Assembly: GCA_020086605.1 (NCBI GenBank)
Contig: JACBWW010000016.1
Location: 20,634,775 to 20,698,774 of the forward strand
Length of the DNA stretch: 64,000 nucleotides
Direction of reading: 5' to 3'
Source: Lanius collurio
Taxonomy: Eukaryota > Chordata > Aves > Passeriformes > Laniidae
Shown here: in pieces, positions 24,011-36,000 of the stretch
How positions within the stretch are numbered: the first letter of the stretch is position 1
How the letters are laid out: every line of letters starts with the position of its first letter
Notes under the pieces: model-generated
The model's input: only the letters and a program-made list of their open reading frames with translations
What the model was told of the DNA's origin: nothing
The model's database searches: none
Position numbers and translations under genes: made by a program

Positions 24011-27000
24011 CCAGTGACTTGAGCTACTTTTCCATGCGAGATAAAGCACTTCGTAACTTTCCACTTGGAAGACGCAGGTGATGAGCCTGGTATTCTGCCG
24101 GGATAGTGCAGGGATCTGCCTGGCTCTGGCTGGATCCCCAGCAGCGCAGGAAGAGCTGCACTCAGCCAGCCCGGCTGCTTTCTGTGCCTGATTCTCCTCG
24201 GGCTTCACAGCATCCACACTGGCCGTGTCAGCATGTTAGTAAACCTCTGCGTGGAGCTTCCACTATGTTTCTTACAGACTTGTTATTATCCTTGATTTGT
24301 CAAATCTCCTTCTGGGCTGGCTTATACTGTGTGCTTCTGCAGCCCTGGTGGCAGCAGTCACTACCTTGCTGTTTGAAGATAGGTAATTTTATCTGTTTTT
24401 TACTGTTTCCTACCAGTTTTCCTGATTGCCCTCTAGAACTAGGATTGTGAGATTTGGTGAGCAGCAATTGCAGGCTCAGTTTATGCCCAGTGTTTAAAAT
24501 GTTGTGAGCATTTGGTACATCCATTCTCAGCTTTCACCTTTCCAAACTGAACAGCTTCTGGATTATCATTGAGGCAGATGCTATGTCACACCAATTATTT
24601 TAGTTTCATCTCATCCATACTGTTTTTCACTCCACAGGGCTGATCTTAGAGGTGCATAATCTGGAACTGCATGGCCAAGACGTGGGTGTGGCAAGGTTCT
24701 ACAGAGTGGCCAAATATTGCCTCCAGTCTTGTTCTCAAAATCCTTCCTGTTGGTGGCCAAAGTACTGTTGGCCAGTTCACATTTACTCCATGACTTCAGA
24801 GAGCTGTAAAAGTTTTCTTGAGTTCAAAACTGCCTGTTCTGAGTTTATTGCTATGTAGGTTTGGTTTTGTTCTTTTTACATTACACTATGTACACTGAAA
24901 CTGATGCACATCACTTTTGCCTGTTCACTCAGTTTTGTGCAAGTCTTCTAGCATTCCTTGCCCTCATCATTTGATTGCTTGTAGGGGCTTAGGATCATCG
25001 TAACTAAGATTTCCTTCTTCACCAGGTCATAGATGAAGATATGAATAAAAATCAGTCCCAGTGACTTTTCTTTACACTGAAAAGAGTCCACTTAGCCTTG
25101 CACTTTGCTCCTTGTGCTTTTAAGCAGCCTTACATTTGTGGCAAAACCTTTACCTAATCCTATACAAGTTCAGTCTTTTCAACCCCACTTTCAGTGCAGG
25201 GCTTTGTCCAAAGGCTTTTTGAGACATCTAACTCTGTCTTCTGGGTTCCTCTGTCCATCTGCATATTGACACTTCATAGACTCTAGCAGGTCAACAAGGT
25301 AGTGTTTTCCCCTCATCCTAATGCTGATCCTTTCATTAAAGATTTTATGTCAGGAAGCTGCAAGTGCCCGTAGCTTCCTGTGGGTAAAGCATGGTAACAG
25401 CGTGGTTGGGGGTAGAGGCTTTACCATCAAAGGACCTGTCTCTCATATTTGGAGAAGGTGATCAGGGGCATCATGGCTTGGGGATCATAGCCAGGCTCAG
25501 ATTCAGCGCTGTGAAACCAGACACACTCAGCACCTTGGCCAGCAGCTCTGCAGTTCCACGTGTGAATTCCTTCAGGGCTTGTGAATTAATGCTATCCAGT
25601 ACTGTGGACTTGCTAGTTTAATTAATCTAGTCTAATATTTGATGTATTATTATTTAAAATCTACTTTGTCTGGTGCAAAGAGTGGGTTGATTGTGAGGAT
25701 CTCCTAGGCATCTTCCACTGTTACTGACATAGAATTACTTGGTGTCTCTGATGTGAGAAGAAATGTCCAAGTGTCCTTTTTTTACACTTCTGCTATGAAA
25801 TACTCATACTGTTTTAATGTTATATTTTTGCAAAGTCTTTGACTGTTTCAATCACAGTAAACTAGCTCAAAATGGCAGAAGAACTGAAGGAATAAGTCAA
25901 TATGGCATCACAAGGTCTCATCTGGATGTTGTAGTGAAGACTCTTAGAGCTTGATATTTTCAGATACTACCTCCCAGAACTGAATCCCAGGAGAGGCTTT
26001 AATGAAACACCTCTCTGAAGGTTCTTTCTTTAAAAAGATTTTGTAGGGTCTGAGAAGTGACTGCTTAGTCTTCACCTAAGTCAGAAATTTGGGCCCAAAC
26101 TTTGAAAATTAAGGATTTTTTTCCTTCTTTCCACAGTAGCCCTAAGCTGCTAAAAGGACTCAAGGGAATTGAAATTTGTGGTGTTTTGGTTGTGCTTAAC
26201 TTCTGGCATACCTGACTATATTCATTGTAGAAAATAGATGAAAAAGATGATGCTGAGTCTGGGGGTGCTGAGTCCAGGGGTGCTGAGTCCGTGTGGTGCT
26301 GAGTCCGTGTGGTTGTGAATCCAGTGCTGCTGAGTCCGTGTGGTGCTGCGTCCAGTGGTGCAGAGTCCAGGGGTGCTGAGTCCGTGTGGTGCTGAGTCCT
26401 TGGGTGCTGTGTTCAATGGTGCTTATTCCATGTGGTGCTGATTCCAGTGGTGCTGAGCCCATGGTTGCTGAGTCCAGTGGGGTGCTGCTCGCTTCCAGGG
26501 TCCAATACTGCTCCCTTCCCAGGTCCAACCCTGCACATTTCTGGGCCCAGTCCTGCACATTTCCGGGTCCATTCCTGCTCTCTTCCAGGGTCCAATCCTG
26601 CTCCCTTCCTGGGTCCAATCCTTCTCCCTTCCATGGTCCAATCCTGCTCTCTTCCAGGGTCCAACCCTGCACATTTCCGTGTCCAATCCTGCACATTTCT
26701 GGATCCAATCCTGCACATTTCCGGGTCCATTCCTACTCTCTTCCAGGGTACAATCCTGCACTTTTCCGAGTCCAATCCTGCTCCCTTCCTGAGTCCAATC
26801 CTGCTCTCTTCCAGGGTCCAATCCTCCACTTTTCCAGGTCCAGTCCTGCTCTCTTCCCGGGTCCAATCCTGCTCTCTTCCCGGGTCCAATCCTCCACTTT
26901 TCTGGGTCCAATCCTGCACTTTTCCGGGTCTAATCCTTCTCCCTTCCATGGTCCAATCCTGCTCTCTTCCCAGGGTTCAATCCTGCACTTTTCCGGGTCC

Positions 27001-30000
27001 AATCCTGCACATTTCTGGGTCCAATCCTGCACTTTTCCGGGTCCAATCCTGCACATTTCCAGGTCCAATCCTGCACTTTTCCGGGTCCAATCCTGCACAT
27101 TTCCAGGGTCCATTCCTGNGCACATTTCCAGGGTCCATTCCTGCACTTTTCCGGGTCCAATCCTGCTCCCTCCCATGTCCAATCCTGCACATTTCTGGGT
27201 CCAATCCTGCTCCCTTCCAGGGTCCAATCCTGCTCACCTTAAGGGTCCGATCCTGCTCTTTTCATAAGATTAAAGATGAATAAATAGAATTTACCTCTCC
27301 AAGCCAAGTTACTGAGTGGTTAGAACTGAACCACTTCCTGTAAGTGTTTTCATTAACCAGTAGAGTCATTTTTAGTTATCAACACACTGGAAACGTTTTA
27401 ATTTTGAAAACTGTATACATTTTCACATGTCAGTTCAATTAGGCTTTTAAGGAGAACATAAAAATAAGATTTTCTGGCCTCCCAGAATGTTTTGGTGATC
27501 ACTAGACTGTTACTTGTATTGGTTGCTAACAACCATATCTTAAAACAATCCTTAACATGCTTCTTTCAGCTCTTGAGGACACACTTTTAAGACCTGAGAC
27601 CCTTAAGACTTAAAATTAAACAAGAGTTAGGCAAATCAGCCAAGGTAAGTCTGGAGATGGAATGTATTGAGGAAGGGAAAGGAGTTGGAAGCTCTGATAG
27701 GGGAATTGTTTCAGGTTTTGCTGTACTCCAGAGCTTTAGGTTTATTTTCCTAAATCTTCATTTGCTTGCCTACCCCCAGATATTTGAAAGCAGTGAGTGA
27801 CTGCACCGCAAGTGGTAGGTGATATCTCAGGGATTACTTCAGTTTGGTGGCACACCAGGTAGAATTTCAGGAAACTGTTGCACATTTCATTTGTGTTTTT
27901 CCTGCTGTGGGAGGGGAGAGGCATGGCATCCAGCTCTGATGGAAGCAGTTCATGGAGAAGCGAGCAGCCTTGGCAACCTGAAGCAGTAGTCTCTTGCAGG
28001 CCTGTCCTCTTCTTTTTTCTTGCCAAATCTCTACTGCCTGTACTGTGTTTAGAACCAGACACTGCCCTACCCCTTAGCAACATGGAACCCTCTTTTCCCC
28101 TCCCACTTCTGTAAAAACTGCAACGTTTGACAACATCCTAACACCTGCTGTACTGGGAGCTGCTGGACTTACATACATAATAGACCATTGAGAAACTCTG
28201 ACACGTTTCATATTTCCCCCAGGATGTATTATATGTAATTAATACTATTAATAATTTCTATATGCAATTAGTAATATTAATATATGAGTTATCCTTTCTT
28301 TTAAAATTTTTTCCTAGTATTTAAAATCAAATAATATAGTTCCTATTTTTTGTTTGGTTTGGTTTTTGGTTTTTTGTTAGATCATGGATCTTGAAAGACT
28401 TATTTCCACAAAGAAGAGGGAAGGATGCACTTTGCTGTCTTTTAGAGCTGTCAGGAGCCCATGGAACAAGGAAGGCAACACTAGGAAAAGGCAGAATTCA
28501 TGAGAAGGTTATTCAACTTTTGAATCCACAAAACACAGATGCTATAAAACACCAGTGAGCAGAACACTGAGTAGCTCAGCCTCCAGAGCAGTGTGCTGTG
28601 CATGCACATTCAGTTATCACATTGCTTTGCCTCCCAAGCTGAGTGGAAGGGGAGAAATGCTGAACATGTGGTATTTGTACTGAACTGCAGCAGTTATGTT
28701 CAGTCAGCCTTTTTGTTTCTCTTTGTTTTAAAATATTTTAGATTTATTATTGTCACTCTTCTGTGAAGTTTTATTTTGAAAATTTAATGTGTCTTTCAGT
28801 ATCAAATAGAACTATAATATCAATTCTAAAGCTGTATCTTTTCCATTGTATGTAATAATACATATTTGATTCAAATTCTGTCTAGCCAAGTATAGATTTT
28901 ACTCAAAATACTTTCTTAATTAATACCCATAGAGCCATGGTGGCCTAATACTGAGGCCAAGCTTTGCTTGGCTGTACCGACCTCCAGGCTATCCAAAATA
29001 GCAAGCCTTTTGTTTCTCTATGTCCATTCTCTTGAGAATATTTATCTGTGTGCTTTGCAAATACTATGAACAACACGTCACTGCAACAATGGCATTGGGA
29101 ACATTTGATTTACTCGGATCCGGGTGACTCATGAGCTTCCTTTTAGTCCATCGGTGGGCAATACTTCCTCTGCTTAGCCAATATTTAAATTTTTCCTGGC
29201 TGTTGCTGGTGTGGATAGACTAATTTTATGGACTAAAAATAACTGAATGTGTGTGATGCTGAACATCCACTGACAGACAAGTCAATGACCCGCTCAGCAG
29301 CTGTCTGGACACAGCCTGGGAAGCCCTGGGCAGGCTGCTGGCAGAGTGGAGCCTCTCTGCACTGGAGCCTTTGGCTCTGCTGCAGGCCTGGATGTGGCAC
29401 TCAGTGTAACAGCAGTGAAATGTGTGGTATGGCTCCTATTTTATGCAGAAAGTAACTTGGGACAGTTCTGTTTGTTCTGTTCTCCCACCACATTTAACAT
29501 TGCTCACGTCAGAGTTGCCCGTACGCATTCTTTGCCATCTTTATACCAGATCATTGCTTTGGGGTTGAGTGGATTGTTAGTGCAAAAGGGTTTTGCTCTC
29601 TAATGAGGCCACAGCTGTGGGCAAGAGGGATTTGTTAGTTTGCTTGTTTAATGTCTCTGCTGTCAGAAGACTGTTCTTGAAAACAGAGACCCTGAGACCT
29701 GTAGACTGTTACCATGTAACTGCTGGGTGGCCTGCAGACAGTGTTTAAGGTAAATAATGGAAGGTGGCAAAATGCTTTTAGCAAGGGCTTTTTAAAGCAG
29801 ATATGCAGCACCACAATAATTGCTGTAGAATCTAGAGGATATGCTGTAAGGTTGTCTTTAGTTTCAGAGGAGTGTGATTGTTAAAGTGGTCAATGATTAT
29901 AGTTATTTGGCATTTTGTTTCTGACAGCTTTAACTAGTAAAAAAAGAGAAAAGATTGTGTTCTGGTTAAGAAACATCAGTATTCAGAGCTGTGGAAGACA

Positions 30001-33000
30001 TATTAAATTTCTCTGAATTAGATAAATTAAGAAACAACCCTCCGTCCCCAAACTTTAACCCAAAATTAATCTTATAGAACTTAATTATACCATCTCTGTG
30101 GGTTGATGGCTTCAGCACTTTGAAAACAATCTGGTAACAAAACATTGTGTGTTTAAAAAGAGTAAGTACAAATTGTCCTGATTTCTGATTCATTCAGGAA
30201 GTGCAGTCAGAGTATCTATTTGGTTTTGTGATGGTGGTGACATCTTCTCATGTTGCTGCTGCAGCCTGAGAAACATTTCTTGTAGCACATAACCTATGAT
30301 GAGTTTTTAACCTGGAGAGTTCCTCAGGTTTTTCTTACCTTTGCCTTTTGTAACTCACAAAGCATCTGTCACAAGTTGTGTAGTGATACTGAAGATGCAT
30401 TGTGCTGTACAATACACAGCTGTATTGTTCATGTCATCTTCTACAACTGCATGGAGGAGAGCTACCACCAAGAAGTAACACATTCCTGAACAGAAAATGG
30501 TATAGTCTTTAATATGTACTTGGTCTCTTCGGCTTTAGGGCAGCTGGCTCTCACTGTTTGGATAATGGTGAGCAACCTCCTTAGTCCTGCACTGCACACT
30601 GGAATTTAAATGTAATCTTACAATAGGACTGTTTTGTACTGCCATGACAAAAAAGCACAAATAATTGTTTCTGAAGAATCTTGTTTGTATCACTTGGTTC
30701 TATGGCTATTCAACCTCCTGTGTATTTCTTCTGTTTTGTCTATTTGGGTCATGGTCTTTGAAGTGAAAATGCAAAAATAAAGCCAGAACACAGGTGAGAT
30801 CCTGACTGTAGGTCATATTCAGATTCCATAGTAAGCAGAATATTGCTTGCCTGAAAATTTTGTTGAGCCAAAAAACAATAAGGAAAAATTTGCTTAATAT
30901 ATGCATACATGCACAAACACATAAGGACATCCTATTTGATGCAGATGATAAATACTAGAAAAAATCTTCAGAAGGGTAAAGCTGTTCTTTCCAGAACCAT
31001 TTTGCTGATAACAAATTATTTTAGCTGTGCATGGAGCTAAATGTTGCCCAAACTTCATTACTGAGTCTGACCAGTAGCTAATGAAAACCACATGTGAAAG
31101 TCATAGTGCTATCTGCTGTTCTCATCCTGCTGATATTAAGAGTTTCTCCTGTGGACATATCTGTGTGCTGGTGCTGTGGGAGCTTGTAGAAAAGCTTTGC
31201 AGTAGCTTGAATGTAAAATTCATAAAAACATCCCAAGGCACAATTCTTCTCATCTTCCTGCTAGGCCACAGTAGAGTTGACTTCTCCCTGATAGCAGTGA
31301 TATATAAAGGCATATTTATGACTAAAGGATGGAGCTTTGTAGAATTCAAGACATTCATCTCTCTTCTGACCTTTTGACGTCTGTCAAAATTGCAACTATA
31401 CCAGAGCAGTAACATACGGATTCTCAGTCCTCAGACTCCTCATCTGCGGCCAAAAGGCTGCTGTTTAATGTCACAGAAGTCAGGATCTTTGGCATGGGCT
31501 GTAGAATAAAGGACTGGAACATGGAAGATATCAAATGGCCCAGGAGAGTGTAGGAAATGATAGCTACTCTGTATTGTATTGGGTCCTTTATTTTATCATG
31601 AGAATTTTTACATTAGGAAAAGACTTGAAATTAAGGGTTGGAAATCAGGAGAGATTTCTGTATATACATATACTGTCTCACTGTATGCCTAAGGGAGATG
31701 TGTAAAGTAGCTTTTATCCTGCAGGAGTAGTACCTTGATAAAATCTATGTATAGTACTGTATCTTTGGTCTCCAGAGTAATTAATTCTGCTTCTTTGATG
31801 CCTTTAATATTGTGAGTAAACTAATTCAGCTTTAGTTTTCCTTTTACTGTGGCAAAGATCATGGGAGAATGTCTCCAGTCTTTACTGGAGATTTATTGCA
31901 TTAACACAAAGGCGCAACAGTGATCACAGTACTCCACCCTGCTCTGAAGAACTGCTACCAGAATTCAATAACATGGCTTGCATGTTTTTTATACTATTAA
32001 AATGGCATTTCAGACTGAAAATACAGCTTTAATAGTCATGTTGCTTGAGTTGCCTGGAGCTCTAGAGTCACCCTCTGTGTTTGCGTGTGATATTTTGCCT
32101 ATCTAGGATATGTATTGCACTGAAGAACTTTTTGATCTCACTGGTGTCAGTTACTGCATGAAATTATTTCTGATTTTCGTAGATATGCTTTAAATCAGAC
32201 TCAAGAGTAGTATGCAGGAAATGTCACTGAGGTCCAGATATTCAACTACTGTGTACTGACACTGACCCTTCTGAGAGGAGTGAAATAACTGCAGTTTATG
32301 CAATTGAGCTATTGAGCTCTAAACTTCTGTTTACAGTAAAATACACAGTTACTCCCATGCCTGAGTAGACGTAAACTCCAGACATCATCTTGACCATTGT
32401 CTTAACGGGTACCCCAGGCTGTTTGTACACTTAATTTCTTTGTTTTTCTCTCTTAGTGTTGGAGCACTCGTGGGCCTGTCAATAGCAGCAGTGGTCCTCT
32501 TTGCTTTTATCATCACTGTGTGTGTTCTCTGTTATTTGTTTATCAGCACCAAGCCGCGCAGCAAACTGGAGACGGGTTTAAGCTTACAGATGGCAGGTAA
32601 GACCAGTTGTTATTGATGTGCATTATCACCTGCAGAGGAAAAGCCTTACTCTGTCTTTAAATGGATGTGGAGGAATCCAACAGTGTGTGTTTTCTTTCTG
32701 ACAGGGATGTCAAAATGTAATCAAGCTATCCTGCTGTTTTGCCTGCTCTGTGAAATCTACCAAACTCAAAACATTTAGCACAAGCTCAGTGTATTTATTT
32801 AGTAGTAGGAAGAGTGTAAAAGTTTGCAATACTGAGTAAGGGTGCAAAAAATAAGACCCTTTATCAGAAAGAGACTTACTGACTTAGTTGCTCTGAATTT
32901 CCTGTCGAGTACATAAACATATAGTAGTGATTCATTCTAGGGATAAGAATCTCAGGATAGATTTTAAGTGTATTTTCTTGTGACAGAGAGAGGTCATTCT

Positions 33001-36000
33001 TTTTTTTGCTTTCTTCCTGACATGGGATCCAGTCTTTGAAGTCTAAGACTCTTTATTCCAGTACCAGTAGTCCATATCTTTGTGCCCAGACTGTGTTGGC
33101 AAACGCCTGCAGGAATAGTGCATGTAGTCAGCACTAACCCCCTCACATGAGAAAATTACTGCTGCTGCTCCAGTTCACTACATTTGTGAAATCTGACTGC
33201 AAAGTCTCGTTGGCAAGATGGGGTGTGATAAGTTTCACCCTTTGTCTTGGACTTCCTACCTATTTAAATGAACTGCTTCAGCAGTTCAACCAGTAAAGTC
33301 ATAGGAAATAAAAGGAATGTTGTACTTATTTAGGCATTGAAAGTTCAACAGGTTGTAAAAGGGGAAGAATTCTTGGAAAAAAGTCCCCTCAGCTCAAATT
33401 TTCTTTACTTGTTATTTTAAAATGCTTCTATACCTTCATGGCAGTAAATGACCAGTGAGTTACTATAATTAAAGCCTATTATAGAGCAGTAGGCCCCCTC
33501 TTGAGTGTCTAGTTAACACAGTCCACTTCATACCAAGCTTCCTGTGTCTAATTTTGTTCTCCAGAGAATGCAGGCTTTGGTTTAAAAGTGGTTCATAGAG
33601 CTGTCAGAACTGCAAAGCCTCGGTTTGTGGCTGTATGAGACGAGCAAGCTGCTGAAGTCACACATTCAGCAAACTGCTACTAATCTGCAAATTGAAAACT
33701 TCACACTTGTCCTAGAGAGAGAGTGGAATTAAATCCTGCTACCTAGAACAGCCTAAATAAACTCTTGGGTGGGATGAACAAAATGCTCTAGTGCTCTTCT
33801 ACAAGATGGTTGTGTTTTATTATAAACTGGCATCATGTTTTGAACGTGTTGCTGTTTAACTTCTTCCCTCAGGCTTTCCTGCTATGGCATCAGCTCTTAA
33901 TCCATTGCCAGGCCAGCAGTGCTGTATTTCTCATGCCTTTTTATTTTTGTGCCAGACATGTTTGGCACATGGGGAGCTGGGAAGGGGGCAGGTGCTACTG
34001 CACTACTGCTGCCAAGCAATTCCATCTTTCCTTACAGACTCGAACCCTGATGGAAACCCACATCCTGCTTGGGCAGTAAATGTTGTTCCTCTCTTCCTAT
34101 CATGAGGTGAACAGCATCCCAAGTTACCCCACTTATGACCCAGCATTCACGTAGGCATTCCAAGTCACAATTCCATACCTTACAAAGCTGGGAAGCTGAG
34201 GGATCTTTGCTTTTTCCCAGCCATCTCCTGTGTAGTTTGGAGCTTTGCTTGGACAAATTCCTTTGTATTTAAACACAGCTTTGACTTTGCTCTCATCCTG
34301 TATTTTTCACTGTTATTGTTCTGTTTCTCTGGCTGTTTCGAATGACAATTATTTCATATCTAAATTCTGATAGCTTTGGCTGTTGGTGAGGTGGGTTGCT
34401 GGAAATTGAAAGCCAGTTGCTTTGCCAAGGTTGAGAGATTTCTGGAAATGTTTTAGGATTTCACTGACAAGCCTGAGTGCTTGCCTTCGTCATACTTGGG
34501 TTTCTTTTGCGTGGAAGTCATGAAGGGCTGAGTGTCTGACGAGATGGCTGGTTAGCTGCTTGCATGCCTGGGGAAAATAAAAACAGCCTCTCTCCTCATC
34601 TTTCAGTTCTTCTGTGAGTTCAAAATAACTGTATATAGGCAAGGAAAACAAATTTAAAAATTAAAATAGTTTTTAAATGCTTCAGAAAACTGCAGGCCTG
34701 AGGACTATGAGTTTTAACTGTGAACTCAGTTCAACAAAGCTTTTTCTGAACTAGCATTATTTTGCTTTAGGTGAAGGCTATGTCACACTTTAGGTGCTGT
34801 GCAACATCTGTATCCCTGGAGCACTCAGACAGCACTCATTTTTGAAAGCAATATTTTTTATTATATTCAATTTCACCCATAATACATCAGCTCAGTTGGA
34901 GTTTTGTATCTCATTAAACATAAAACTGATTATTTTATGACTTTCCCACCTCACATAATGGTAGAAGTTGGTCATTGTTCTGTGGGCTCATCCAAGATCT
35001 CCTAAATACGGAAGTGGAATGGTTGAATTTTTACAGAAATAATTTAAAGATTGATGATAAATCTAACAATAAAGTGAATATGAAGCCCTTTATTAAGGTT
35101 TCCAATTCTACAAAAGGCATATCAACTGGAATTTGCCTCTATTTAGCCTTTAACAAATGGTCTTCCACAGCATCAGCATCCAATATTACAGGTTGGGTTC
35201 CTGAATTAGCTAGGGATGTTTTAGCCCTAGCAAAAATTTACATTTTAATCTGAACACTGAATTTCAGGAGAAATGAGCTCAGTCACTGGCATAGACAAGG
35301 AAGAACTACTTAAACGTTACTGGAGTTAGACATTCTATTTGTAGTATCCCAGATCAGAGTACAGAGTTGATCCATAAAATGCAAAACAATAGATACAGAC
35401 AAACAAGAAGATACTTCATTTCAGTTGCTTATTAAACTCTTTCTAAGAAACAGTATTTTTCATTTATCTCATTGTACATGTTTTTGTTTCTCCCATTTGA
35501 GGGCTGGAGAACTGTAACTGTGGTAAAAAAAGGCCTCAAAGAAATCCAGGGCCTGAATATGCAAACATTACATATTTATTCAAGGTGAAAGGGAATTTGG
35601 TCAGGTGCTTTGTGCTTCTTCTAACAAAAAACTTCTCTTCGTGCCAAAGCTTTATCCCCTTCAAAATGTGGGTAACTAGGAAGTCACAGGATTGCATGTG
35701 TTTTTTTAAGGCTGAGTGAATAATGCTGGAACATCCCCCCAGATGAGGCGGACTGAGCAAATACTGCATAATTGTCAGGATTGGAGTGGTAAAAGGCAGA
35801 AAAGGGGAAATCCAGAGGCACATTTCTTGACTCTGGGATAGGTGCACATACACTTGCCTTGACCAGGCAGCTGATGGGACAGGAGCCATCATCTTCTGCT
35901 GGCCCCTGAGACTGGGCTTTGAAATCAGAGAGGTAAAAGGTAGAGAGAGACTCTCCACCTTGGTGACCCCAACAGTTTTGAAACACATTTTCTGAGTTGT

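Larger units (their letters stand above)
23669..32456 (+). other. SHISAL2A: SHISAL2A intron 1
   Basis: This 8.8-kb phase-2 intron runs from the donor GTAGGG to the acceptor TTTCTCTCTTAG ending at 32456. Its start is still CpG-island sequence. Further in it holds an old antisense LINE relic (24930-25625), the two-part minisatellite (26250-27263), an AT-rich partial duplication (28230-28287) and a non-repetitive, possibly conserved stretch (28930-29240). No internal exon could be supported. Confidence 0.85.

Noticed and set aside
26386..27283. Repeat-protein genes on both strands of the minisatellite
   Set aside because: Several frames are open at once, units vary between 22 and 23 bases so the frame changes along the array, and the open frames coincide with the array limits.
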